Shown here piece by piece: positions 13,666 through 21,752 of a stretch of DNA of 25,635 bases. This DNA is from a virus. Location of the stretch: positions 1-25,635 of IMG/VR virus record IMGVR_UViG_3300020394_001662; one strand, given 5' to 3'. Every line of letters starts with the position of its first letter. Positions within the stretch are counted from its first letter, which is position 1. The notes under the pieces are model-generated. The model did not search any database. It was not told the DNA's origin and saw nothing but the letters and a program-made list of their open reading frames with translations. Position numbers and translations under genes: made by a program.

Positions 13666-14948
13666 TGAATAAACCAGTTTTTGTAATAAGTTGTGCTATT
13701 GATACTTACTCAGGTTATGGAGCTAGAGCTAGAGATTTAGTTAAAGCTATAATTGAAACCGATAAGTATGATGTTAAAATATTACCTCAAAAGTGGGGTA
13801 ATTGTGCTTGGGGTTTTATTAAAGAAAATCCCGAATGGGGTTTTTTAGAACCACTTATTCTTAAACAACAATTAAATTTCCAACCTGATATTTGGATGCA
13901 ACATACTATTCCAAATGAATTTCAACCTGTAGGAAAATATAATATAGGTGTTACTGCGGGTATTGAAGCTACATTATGTAAACCTGAATGGTTAGAAGGT
14001 TTAAATAGGATGGATATGAATTGGGTTTCATCTAAATTTTCAAAAACAGTATTTGAAAAATCTACATTTGAAAAAACTCACCCACAAACAAAACAACCAA
14101 TGGGAACAGTTAAATTAGAAAAACCTGTTGAAGTTGTATTTGAGGGAGCAAATTTAGATTTATATAAACATCTTACAAGATCAGAAATTAAAAATATTAA
14201 TTTAGATGAAATTAAAGAATCATTTTGTTATTTATTTGTAGGACATTGGATGCAAGGAGAATTTGGTCATGATAGAAAAAATGTAGGTTTAACTATAAAA
14301 GCATTTTTTGAAACATTTAAAAATTATAGAGGACCTAAACCCGCTCTAATATTAAAAGCATCTATAGGTGTAGCTTCTTATACTAGTAGAGATGAAATAT
14401 TAAGAAGAATAAGAAGTATAAGAGAAACAGTTAATTCTAAAAATTTACCTAATGTATATCTTTTAAATGGTGAATTTTCAGATGAAGACATGAATGAATT
14501 ATATAATAACCCAAAAGTTAAAGCTATGGTTAGCTTAACTAAAGGTGAAGGATATGGTAGACCATTATTAGAATTTAGTTTAACAGGCAAACCTATTATA
14601 GCTACTAATTGGTCTGGACATACCGATTTTCTAAAACAATCCTTTACTACATTATTAGGAGGTAGCCTAGAAGATGTTCATAAATCAGCTCAAAACCAAT
14701 GGTTAATAAAAGAAGCAAAATGGTTTAAGGTTAATGATGGGGAAGTAGGTAGAGGTTTTAAAGAAGTATTTAAAAAATATAAGCAGTTTTTGCATAAATC
14801 TAAACAACAAAAACACTATAGTAAATCTAATTTTAGTTACAGTAAAATGAGGGATTTAATAGATAGTATATTAGATGCTAATATACCAGAATTTCCAAAA
14901 CAAATGCCTTTAAAAATGCCCGAATTAAAATTACCGGATTTACAATAA
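13665..14948 (+). CDS. GT-B glycosyltransferase (GT4-like)
   Basis: A 427-aa GT-B enzyme, related in layout to the preceding one but clearly distinct in sequence. The start PVFVISCAIDTYSGYGARARDLVKAI carries the glycine-rich acceptor-side loop. The C-terminal donor site is SLTKGEGYGRPLLEFSLTGKPIIATNWSGHTDFL, with E295 and E303 as the E-x7-E pair. The C-terminus (PKQMPLKMPELKLPDLQ) is Pro/Leu-rich and probably unstructured. One base overlaps the first GT gene (TAATG), so they are coupled and may act in sequence on the same glycan. The sugar transferred cannot be told. Confidence 0.9.
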   Translation: MNKPVFVISCAIDTYSGYGARARDLVKAIIETDKYDVKILPQKWGNCAWGFIKENPEWGFLEPLILKQQLNFQPDIWMQHTIPNEFQPVGKYNIGVTAGIEATLCKPEWLEGLNRMDMNWVSSKFSKTVFEKSTFEKTHPQTKQPMGTVKLEKPVEVVFEGANLDLYKHLTRSEIKNINLDEIKESFCYLFVGHWMQGEFGHDRKNVGLTIKAFFETFKNYRGPKPALILKASIGVASYTSRDEILRRIRSIRETVNSKNLPNVYLLNGEFSDEDMNELYNNPKVKAMVSLTKGEGYGRPLLEFSLTGKPIIATNWSGHTDFLKQSFTTLLGGSLEDVHKSAQNQWLIKEAKWFKVNDGEVGRGFKEVFKKYKQFLHKSKQQKHYSKSNFSYSKMRDLIDSILDANIPEFPKQMPLKMPELKLPDLQ

Positions 14949-14956
14949 TATAAAGT

Positions 14957-15577
14957 ATGGATGTAAGTAGCCCTATAGAAAAAAAAATGTACCCCTATAA
15001 AAAAACCCCTAAAAGTAAATCTAAATTTTTAGAATGTACTTTTACTTATGATCACCTTAGGGCTGGCTATCATAATTTTTCAATCCTAAAAAATCGTTTA
15101 GATTTAGATAAACCTATTAATATTTTAGAATTAGGAGCTTATGAAGGTAGATCTGCTATTTTTATGCTTGAAAATTTTTGTAAACATAAAGATAGTAAAA
15201 TAACCACTGTAGATTGGGAGTTAAATGAAGCAAAAGAAACATTAGAAAAAAATATACAAATATGCGATAGTAATAAATTAAAGTATATAGAAGGTAATTT
15301 TTTTGATGTTTTACCTAAATTATTAGTTGAAAAAAATAAATATGATTTAATTTATATTGATGGAGGAAAAGAAAGTAAAACTACTATTTTTCAAATAATT
15401 CTTGCATGGCAGTTATTAGAAAAAAATGGGATTTTGTATATGGATGATTATGAGTGGGGGGTAAATCCTTTAAAAGAAGAAAGACCTAAAGAAGGGATTG
15501 ATTTTTTTCTTTCAATATTTAAAAATGATTATGAATTAATATTCCAAAATTGGCAAGTTGCTGTAATAAAAAAATAA
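14957..15577 (+). CDS. Class I SAM-dependent methyltransferase (Methyltransf_24-like)
   Basis: A 206-aa Rossmann-fold methyltransferase. SAM-binding motif I is ILELGAYEGRSA (residues 56-67), followed by the acidic end of strand 2 (TVDWE, D86), the FFDVLP segment, and KYDLIYIDGGKES (D135), which matches the IDG motif of Methyltransf_24-type enzymes. The late strand GILYMDDYEW is also typical. In a glycan cluster, sugar O-methylation is the simplest role, for example capping a chain, but a small-molecule or protein target is possible. There are eight bases from the preceding GT gene and three to the next gene. Confidence 0.85.
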   Translation: MDVSSPIEKKMYPYKKTPKSKSKFLECTFTYDHLRAGYHNFSILKNRLDLDKPINILELGAYEGRSAIFMLENFCKHKDSKITTVDWELNEAKETLEKNIQICDSNKLKYIEGNFFDVLPKLLVEKNKYDLIYIDGGKESKTTIFQIILAWQLLEKNGILYMDDYEWGVNPLKEERPKEGIDFFLSIFKNDYELIFQNWQVAVIKK

Positions 15578-15580
15578 AAA

Positions 15581-16021
15581 ATGAAGTATGATAATTTAAT
15601 ATCCTGTAGTCGTTGTGGTTCTGATGCTTGCTACACTCAGGAAGTAAATAAAGATGTTAGTTTAGAATTTTGCTATGGTTGTGGGTTTCAAACTAATAGT
15701 TTATTAACATCAGGCAGTGACTTTTTTAATGCTCAAATGGAAATATTGCCTGATATATATAAAGCATTAATGGATGAAGAAGAATCAGGTAAATTATGGA
15801 TGCCTACTTTTATTAAAACAGATAAAGGTATGGTATTTGCTGATGGATCAGGTAGAGAAAGTTGGGCTTGGGCTGGAGTAAAGAACGTAGAGGTAAAAGA
15901 AGAGGAAAAAGAAAAATATAAAAACGCTAAATATAGAGCAGATATGGAAACTATAAAACATTGGCCTGAAGGTGATTTTATGGAAGCTCTAGATTATATT
16001 GGACACTTTAATAAAGAATAA
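15581..16021 (+). CDS. Zinc-ribbon protein of unknown function
   Basis: A 146-aa protein with an N-terminal zinc ribbon: C9-x2-C12 and C31-x2-C34 (CSRCGSDAC ... FCYGCGFQTN). After it come a helical segment and a strand-rich region with WMPTFIKTDKGMVFADG and ESWAWAGVKNVEV, then a charged helix and a C-terminal 'FMEALDYIGHF'. No enzyme motif is recognised. Small zinc-ribbon proteins of this look are frequent in T4-like environmental phages, often beside glycosyltransferase genes; the role is unknown. One base separates it from the GT60-like gene. Confidence 0.7.
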   Translation: MKYDNLISCSRCGSDACYTQEVNKDVSLEFCYGCGFQTNSLLTSGSDFFNAQMEILPDIYKALMDEEESGKLWMPTFIKTDKGMVFADGSGRESWAWAGVKNVEVKEEEKEKYKNAKYRADMETIKHWPEGDFMEALDYIGHFNKE

Positions 16022-16022
16022 A

Positions 16023-17303
16023 ATGGCTAGAACAAAAGATACTATATTCGTACAAATAGCAAGTTACAGAGATCCTGAATTGCTCCCTACATTAGATGAT
16101 TTATTTGATAAAGCATCCAAACCAGATAATTTAAAAGTTTGTATTGCTTGGCAACACAATAAAGAAGATAAATGGGATAATTTAGATAAATATAAAAATG
16201 ATGATAGAGTAATTATTGATGATATAGATTATAAAGAATCTCTAGGTGTATGTTGGGCTAGAAATAGAGTACAACAACATTATAACGGTGAAAAATACAC
16301 ATTACAGTTAGATTCACATCATAGATTTGTTAAAGGATGGGATAAAACTTTAATTCATATGTTAGTTGGGTTACAGAAAGATGGGTTTGAAAAACCATTA
16401 TTAACAGGCTATATTCCATCTTATAATCCTACAAATGACCCAGCAGAAAGAGTACATACTCCTTGGAAAATGGATTTTCATAAATTTATTCCTGAAGGTG
16501 CTGTATTTTTCCTTCCTGCTTATATGGATAATTTTAAAGAATTAACTGGCCCTATTAGAGCAAGATTTTATTCTGCCCATTTTGCTTTCACTATAGGAGA
16601 ATTTGCTAATGAAGTACAACATGATCCTTCATTTTACTTTCATGGTGAAGAAATTACTATTGCAGTTAGAGCATATACTCATGGTTATGATTTATTCCAC
16701 CCACATAAAGTAGTTGCATGGCATGAATATACTCGTGATGGTAGAGTAAAACAGTGGGATGATGACCCAACATGGACAAAGAAAAATGAGGTTACTCATG
16801 CAAAAGTAAGGTCATTATTAGGAATAGATGGTACTCCTTGTACCCCATGTAATCAAAAATCTTTTGGTAAATATTATTTAGGAAATAAACGTACTCTTAG
16901 AGATTATGAAGAATATGCAGGACTCCATTTTGAAACCAGAGGCGTAAGTCAGTATACATTAGATAGACATGATCCTCCAAATCCCAAAGAAGAAAATTTT
17001 ATTGAACAATTTAATCTTGAAGTGCCTTGGGAAGTTAATTTTAAATTAAGTGAAGTAGAGGGTGATATTGAAAAATGGGACTTTTTAGCTTGTATATTTA
17101 AAGACCAAAATGGAAATGATCTACATAGACAAGATATTGAAAGATTAAACTTACCAGCAGTTATTCACTATCAGGGTGATATGATTACTTTAAAGGGTAG
17201 CTATAAAGGAAGACCATATACAAGTTATGTAGTTTGGCCTTGCAAAGATGGAAAATGGATGGAACATCCAATCCAAAGAGCTATGCCTACAAAAGTAATC
17301 TAA
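16023..17303 (+). CDS. GT60-like (GlcNAc family) glycosyltransferase
   Basis: A 426-aa GT-A-fold enzyme resembling the Pfam 'GlcNAc' family (GT60, Skp1-type polypeptide GlcNAc transferases and bacterial relatives). Signatures are TIFVQIASYRDPELLPTLDDLF near the start, LGVCWARNRVQQHYNGEKY, and LQLDSHHRF with the metal-binding DSH (D97-H99). RARFYSAHFAFTIGEF and FHGEEITIAVRAYTHGYDLFHP, also typical of the family, follow. The last 100 residues form an extra domain of unknown type. The start is ATG 16023; a TTG at 15999 would overlap the zinc-ribbon gene. Members modify hydroxyls on protein or glycan, so virion protein glycosylation is a possibility. Confidence 0.88.
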   Translation: MARTKDTIFVQIASYRDPELLPTLDDLFDKASKPDNLKVCIAWQHNKEDKWDNLDKYKNDDRVIIDDIDYKESLGVCWARNRVQQHYNGEKYTLQLDSHHRFVKGWDKTLIHMLVGLQKDGFEKPLLTGYIPSYNPTNDPAERVHTPWKMDFHKFIPEGAVFFLPAYMDNFKELTGPIRARFYSAHFAFTIGEFANEVQHDPSFYFHGEEITIAVRAYTHGYDLFHPHKVVAWHEYTRDGRVKQWDDDPTWTKKNEVTHAKVRSLLGIDGTPCTPCNQKSFGKYYLGNKRTLRDYEEYAGLHFETRGVSQYTLDRHDPPNPKEENFIEQFNLEVPWEVNFKLSEVEGDIEKWDFLACIFKDQNGNDLHRQDIERLNLPAVIHYQGDMITLKGSYKGRPYTSYVVWPCKDGKWMEHPIQRAMPTKVI

Positions 17304-18929
17304 ATGGAAAACAAATATACTTTAGTTACTGGGCTTTGGGATATCAAAAGAGATTCACTAAGTGAAGGGTGGAATAGATCTTTTGAAGACCATTATTTAG
17401 CTCAATTTAGAAATCTTTTAGAATTAGATTGTAATATAATAATCTATGGTGATAAAGAACTACAACAATTTGTAGTGGATAATAGAATTAATAAACCCTA
17501 TATGTTTATTCATAGAGATATAGAATGGTTTAAACAAGAATTTTATGATCAAATTCAATCAATAAGAACAGATCCTAAATGGTATAATCAAGCACCTTGG
17601 TTAAAAGATTCTACACAAGCTAAACTAGAAATGTATAATCCGCTTGTAATGTCTAAAATGTTTTTATTAAATGATGCCACTCATTATGGGGATTTTGAAA
17701 ATTATTATTGGATTGATGCTGGATTAACACATACAGTTAATATTGATTTATTAAAACATGTTGAAAAATTACCTAAAAAAATAAATAGATTTACATTTGT
17801 ATGTTTTCCTTATAATGCAAATAATGAAATACATGGTTTTAGTTATCCCGAAATAAACAAATATGCCAATAATGAAGATATTAATTTAGTAGCCAGGGGT
17901 GGTTTTTTTGGGGGGCCAAAACATTCTATAAATGAAGCTAATGGTCATTATCATGGCTTATTAACTGATACTTTAGCAGATGGGTATATGGGTACAGAAG
18001 AATCAGTATTTTCTATTATGTTATTTAGTAAACCACAATCATATGATTTTTTTAAAATAGAAGAAGATGGGTTACTATATAAATTTTTTGAGAATTTACA
18101 ACAAGATAAAGCATTTAAAGAAAAAATATCTGGGTATAATTTAGTAGAAGAACAAAAAGTTGGTTTATATGTTATAGGTTTTAATTCACCTAAACAATTT
18201 GATACTTTAGTTAAATCTATAAAAAAGTATGATAAACAGATGTTTATAGATACAGAAAAATATCTACTTAATAATTCTATAGATAAATCTACAGATAAAG
18301 AATATACTGATTTATGTGAAAAGTATGATTTTACTCAAATAAAAAAAGATAATATTGGAATTTGTGGTGGCAGACAATTTATAGCAGAACATTTTAATAA
18401 AACAAATTTAGATTATTATTATTTTTTTGAAGATGATATGTTTTTTTATAATGGAGCTAAGAAAACATGTACTTTAGGTTTTCCTAGAAGAGTAGAAGGT
18501 ATTCATAATAGAGTACTTACTATAGCTCAAGTTGAAAAATTAGATTTTCTTAAATTAAACTTTACAGAGTTTTTTGGTGATAATTCTAAGCAGTGGGCTT
18601 GGAATAATTTACCTGAAGATAAAAAGAAATTATTTTTCCCTCATTCTAAAAATCAACCTTATACTTCATTTAAAAATATTAAAAGTTTAGGTGTGCCCTA
18701 TGCTCTAGGAGATATATATTACTGTAACTGGCCTCAGTTAGTATCTAGGGTTGGAAATACTAAAATGTTTTTAGATCTTAAGTGGGATTATCCTTATGAA
18801 CAAACATGGATGTCTCATTTTTACCATTTAACTAGAGAAGGTAAATTAAAAGGAGCAGTATTATTAGCTACTCCTACATTACATGATAGGTTTGATCATT
18901 ATGATAAAGAAATAAGACGAGAAAATTGA
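17304..18929 (+). CDS. Two-domain glycosyltransferase: HtrL/YibB-like plus GT-A domain
   Basis: A 541-aa protein with two parts. Residues 5-285 resemble the HtrL/YibB (WlaTC) family: YTLVTGLWDIKRD, FENYYWIDAGLTH (136-143), ARGGFFGGPK and GYMGTEESVFSIML. Residues 286-541 start a new domain (VGLYVIGFNSPKQFDTLVKSI), with YYFFEDDMFF (acidic E376-D378) as a DXD-like metal site and a C-terminal DRFDHYDKE. The join has no obvious linker. Both parts look complete, so the protein may add two sugars in turn or use one domain for binding. The gene starts right after the GT60-like stop (TAAATG) and ends in a TTGA overlap with the next gene. Confidence 0.82.
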   Translation: MENKYTLVTGLWDIKRDSLSEGWNRSFEDHYLAQFRNLLELDCNIIIYGDKELQQFVVDNRINKPYMFIHRDIEWFKQEFYDQIQSIRTDPKWYNQAPWLKDSTQAKLEMYNPLVMSKMFLLNDATHYGDFENYYWIDAGLTHTVNIDLLKHVEKLPKKINRFTFVCFPYNANNEIHGFSYPEINKYANNEDINLVARGGFFGGPKHSINEANGHYHGLLTDTLADGYMGTEESVFSIMLFSKPQSYDFFKIEEDGLLYKFFENLQQDKAFKEKISGYNLVEEQKVGLYVIGFNSPKQFDTLVKSIKKYDKQMFIDTEKYLLNNSIDKSTDKEYTDLCEKYDFTQIKKDNIGICGGRQFIAEHFNKTNLDYYYFFEDDMFFYNGAKKTCTLGFPRRVEGIHNRVLTIAQVEKLDFLKLNFTEFFGDNSKQWAWNNLPEDKKKLFFPHSKNQPYTSFKNIKSLGVPYALGDIYYCNWPQLVSRVGNTKMFLDLKWDYPYEQTWMSHFYHLTREGKLKGAVLLATPTLHDRFDHYDKEIRREN

Positions 18930-19147
18930 GAAGGTATGGTTCATATATTAAATATGTAAATGATAGATGTTTTCTAGTAATAAGAGAAATGCCAGTACAT
19001 CAAATGATAATACCAAAAAGACATCCTAATAAAATAGATAAAGAATTATTAGGATTATGGGTTAACCATTTAGGAGGAAACCATGTTTTGAGAGAAAGAG
19101 ATAAGTTATTAATTTGTGAAGAAATAGAAGACGCTAAAGTTGAGTAA
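18926..19147 (+). CDS. Small unknown protein with TTG start
   Basis: A 73-aa basic protein without recognised motif; RCFLVIREMPVHQMIIPKRHPNKIDKEL suggests one strand-rich half and one helix. TTG at 18926 overlaps the stop of the previous gene (TTGA), mirroring the ATGA junctions used elsewhere. The first in-frame ATG would remove more than a quarter of the frame. The 3' end overlaps the next gene, which also uses TTG, by eight bases. A real, coupled gene is likely but its role is unknown. Confidence 0.6.
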   Translation: MRRYGSYIKYVNDRCFLVIREMPVHQMIIPKRHPNKIDKELLGLWVNHLGGNHVLRERDKLLICEEIEDAKVE

Positions 19148-20123
19148 ACACGCTGTAAATAGAGAAGGTAAAAAAGTAGCTATTAATGTCGCAACCCCGG
19201 CATTAGGGGATAGTATATGTGCTATACCAACTATAAGGAAAGTAGCTCATGCTTATCAAAATCAAATAACAGTATTTACTCATTACCCTAATTTATTTCA
19301 GGGTCATCCTTACATTTATGAAGCATTAAATATTAGAGATATCAACGAAGACGATTATGATATTTTTCATACGTTTGAACCATTAGCTGGTAAAATTCAT
19401 TACTTAAAATACGGGAATAGAGAGCAAAAAATGGAATGGAGACACCAAAACTCAGATATAAGACAATACCATGCTATATCTTTAGGTTTTACTTTAACTG
19501 AAGATGAAATGGAATGTGATTTGTATGCTGAATATCCTAATCCATTACCATATGGGAAGTATGTTTTAATCCACCCAACTAATACTTGGCCTAGTAGAAC
19601 TTGGAGTGAATATAAATGGCAAAAATTAATAGATGAACTAAACGAAAGAAATATTCCTGTAGTAGCAATAGGTAAAGATTCAAAGGAAAGAGGATGGCAT
19701 AATGTACAAAAACCTGTTATGAATGTAAATATAAAGTTAGGTGTTAATTTACTTAATGATCCTAATTGTACTTTAGAAAAAGTAAGATGGATGATGAATC
19801 ATCAAGCATTAACATTTATTACAATGGATTCTGGGTTATTACATTTAGCAGGTACAACAGATGTAAACATTATTCAGTTAGGAGGAAATATAGACCCCAG
19901 ATTAAGGGCTCCCTATAGAAAAGGAAATCAATGGTATAATTATACTTATTTAAAAGGTCCTTGTAATCATTGTGGAAGTAATATGGAGTATAATGTTAAA
20001 GAACATGGTACATTTATGGCATCACCTCCATTAGTAAGATGTCATTGTGAAGGTGTTACAGAAATAGGACCAAAAGTAAAACCCGTGTTAGAAGAAGTTC
20101 AAAAATTATTGGAAAATAATTAA
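19140..20123 (+). CDS. GT9 heptosyltransferase-like glycosyltransferase, TTG start
   Basis: A 327-aa GT-B enzyme of the GT9 (ADP-heptose:LPS heptosyltransferase) type. The N-terminal VATPALGDSICAIPTIRKV (18-35) is the 'GlGD.l..tP.l..l' motif. IHPTNTWPSRTWSEYKW (144-160) and FITMDSGLLHLAGTTDVNIIQLGG (226-249) match the donor-binding region. A C-terminal cysteine set (C275, C278, C301, C303) may bind metal and is not usual for the family. The TTG start at 19140 overlaps the previous gene by eight bases; no ATG precedes the conserved motif. The ADP-heptose-type donor link is suggestive because the insert in the polymerase carries an RfaE C-domain-like nucleotidyltransferase. Confidence 0.9.
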   Translation: MSKHAVNREGKKVAINVATPALGDSICAIPTIRKVAHAYQNQITVFTHYPNLFQGHPYIYEALNIRDINEDDYDIFHTFEPLAGKIHYLKYGNREQKMEWRHQNSDIRQYHAISLGFTLTEDEMECDLYAEYPNPLPYGKYVLIHPTNTWPSRTWSEYKWQKLIDELNERNIPVVAIGKDSKERGWHNVQKPVMNVNIKLGVNLLNDPNCTLEKVRWMMNHQALTFITMDSGLLHLAGTTDVNIIQLGGNIDPRLRAPYRKGNQWYNYTYLKGPCNHCGSNMEYNVKEHGTFMASPPLVRCHCEGVTEIGPKVKPVLEEVQKLLENN

Positions 20124-20127
20124 AAAT

Positions 20128-20146
20128 TTATTATATTATGGTTATG
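20128..20146 (+). promoter_or_regulatory. Conserved start-site motif TTATTATATTATGGTTATG
   Basis: This block matches 18 of 19 bases with 6117-6135 and ends at the dehydrogenase ATG 20144. TATATTA (20132-20138) sits five bases before the ATG, as at 4784 and 6121. It occupies one of few real gaps in the glycan cluster, so a promoter that restarts transcription here is plausible. Confidence 0.5.
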
Positions 20147-20974
20147 GAAGAAGCTAAATTTAAAGTTGGAGTTATAGGTAATGGTTTTGTAGGTGAAGCA
20201 CAAGCATTTGCTTTTGCCCCTACTACTAATTTAAGAATATATGATTTAGACCCTTTAAGGAGTTCACATAGTTTAGAAGAAATACTAGAATGTCAATTTA
20301 TATTTGTTTGTGTTCCTACTCCTATGAAAAAAGATGGTTCCCAAGATACTTCTTACATAGAAGCAGTATTTGAAACAGCTACACCGGGTCCAATTTACAT
20401 TATAAAATCAACTGTACTACCAGGTACAACAGAAAAATTATCTAAACAATATCCTAAATTAGATATAGTATTTTCACCTGAATTTCTAACTGAAAGAACA
20501 GCTAAGTTAGATATGCTTACTCAAGCTAGAATAGTTTTAGGAGGTAAAAAGAATATAACTTCAGTTGTAAAAAAATTATTTGAACAACGATTTAAAAATA
20601 GACATATTATTGAAACTAATTCAACAACAGCTGAATATATTAAGTATATGAATAATACTTTCTTTGCTACTAAAGTTAGTATGATGAATGAATTTAAATT
20701 ATTAGCTGATAAAATTGGGGTTGAATGGGATAAAGCATTATATGGATTTGCTTCGGATGGTAGAGTTGGAGATAGTCACTTACATGTACCAGGTCCAGAT
20801 GGTAGAAAAGGTTATGGTGGTACCTGTTTTCCTAAAGATGTAAGTGCGTTTATAACATTTGCTAAGGAAAATAATATTGATTTAAATACAATCGAAGGAG
20901 GATGGAAAACTAATTTAGAAGTTAGACCTGAAAAAGATTGGGAACAAGATAAAGGTAGAGCAGTTAGTGAGTAA
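20144..20974 (+). CDS. Short UDP-glucose/GDP-mannose dehydrogenase family protein
   Basis: A 276-aa protein of the family that oxidises UDP-glucose or GDP-mannose to uronic acids. It has the NAD-binding VGVIGNGFVGEAQA (8-21), the CVPTP strand (56-60), ARIVLGG, and the catalytic-cysteine motif GYGGTCFPKD (C228). EYIKYMNNTFFATKVSMMNE matches the family's central helix. Classical members are about 390-440 aa; the usual C-terminal UDP-binding Rossmann domain is missing, ending soon after the catalytic motif. It is not obviously broken, as the frame is clean, so this may be a phage-specific short form. The start is taken at the ATG inside the conserved block at 20128-20146; ATG 20138 is an alternative. 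The 3' end overlaps the next GTG by eight bases. Confidence 0.85.
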   Translation: MEEAKFKVGVIGNGFVGEAQAFAFAPTTNLRIYDLDPLRSSHSLEEILECQFIFVCVPTPMKKDGSQDTSYIEAVFETATPGPIYIIKSTVLPGTTEKLSKQYPKLDIVFSPEFLTERTAKLDMLTQARIVLGGKKNITSVVKKLFEQRFKNRHIIETNSTTAEYIKYMNNTFFATKVSMMNEFKLLADKIGVEWDKALYGFASDGRVGDSHLHVPGPDGRKGYGGTCFPKDVSAFITFAKENNIDLNTIEGGWKTNLEVRPEKDWEQDKGRAVSE

Positions 20975-21752
20975 TAGAAAAAAAATATTAGCAGTTATAG
21001 TTAATTATGGAGAAGAACAGCTTGGTTATTTAGAACAAGTAATAGAGCAGTTTAATTCATTTAAAAATTATAATGTTGAAGTTGTAGTACATACTAACAT
21101 GTCTATTAAAGATAGAGTAGGAGGTCATTATAATGAATTTGTTATTGAATTAGAAGACTATCAGTTACTACCTATGACTTGTAGGCAGACAATAGCTAAA
21201 TATAAAGACGAATATGATTATTTTATTTTTACTGAAAATGATCATTTATGGTTAGAACATCATGTTGATAGATTTATTGAATATAATTCTATAATACCAG
21301 AAGATAGAATAACAGGATTAATTCAATATGAAAAAGATGAAACTGGAAGGTATTATCCTGCATTACACGCTCATTATGGATGGGATCCTAACTCAGTTGA
21401 AGAATATAATGGTAAAAAGTTTGCTCATTTTAATAATGTGCACCAAGCGTGTTTTATTATAACTCAAGAACAATTAAATAAAATAGTATCTGAAAAAGAT
21501 TTTACTCAATTCTTTTCTAATGATCATTATAGTGTAAAATGTAAAACTAATACTGACATTTATCAATATTGTGGAATGAAAAAATTAATTTGTATTAGCG
21601 ATTTTGAAGCAAATTTAATACATCATTTACCTAATCACTATATAAATGGAGCTGATGGTTATATTAATGCTGATGGTTCTATAGGTAGAAGAGCTAAACA
21701 ACGAGGAACAGAGAGTGAAATGCAACATTATTTAAAACACTTATTAAATTAA
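20967..21752 (+). CDS. GT-A-like glycosyltransferase, GTG start
   Basis: A 261-aa protein with a GT-A-like layout. The N-terminal strand ILAVIVNYGEEQLGYLEQVIEQF and the acidic site FIFTENDHLWLEHHVDRFIEY (E90-H93) replace the usual DXD. LHAHYGWDP, HQACFIITQEQLNKI and NADGSIGRRAKQRG follow. It begins with GTG at 20967, overlapping the dehydrogenase by eight bases; no suitable ATG precedes the first strand. I call it a glycosyltransferase from fold pattern and context, with the subfamily unknown. Confidence 0.65.
   Translation: MSNRKKILAVIVNYGEEQLGYLEQVIEQFNSFKNYNVEVVVHTNMSIKDRVGGHYNEFVIELEDYQLLPMTCRQTIAKYKDEYDYFIFTENDHLWLEHHVDRFIEYNSIIPEDRITGLIQYEKDETGRYYPALHAHYGWDPNSVEEYNGKKFAHFNNVHQACFIITQEQLNKIVSEKDFTQFFSNDHYSVKCKTNTDIYQYCGMKKLICISDFEANLIHHLPNHYINGADGYINADGSIGRRAKQRGTESEMQHYLKHLLN

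Noticed and set aside
15999-16022. Longer start (TTG 15999) for the GT60-like gene
   Set aside because: It would overlap the zinc-ribbon gene by 23 bases, while ATG 16023 starts just before the conserved strand and fits the local spacing.
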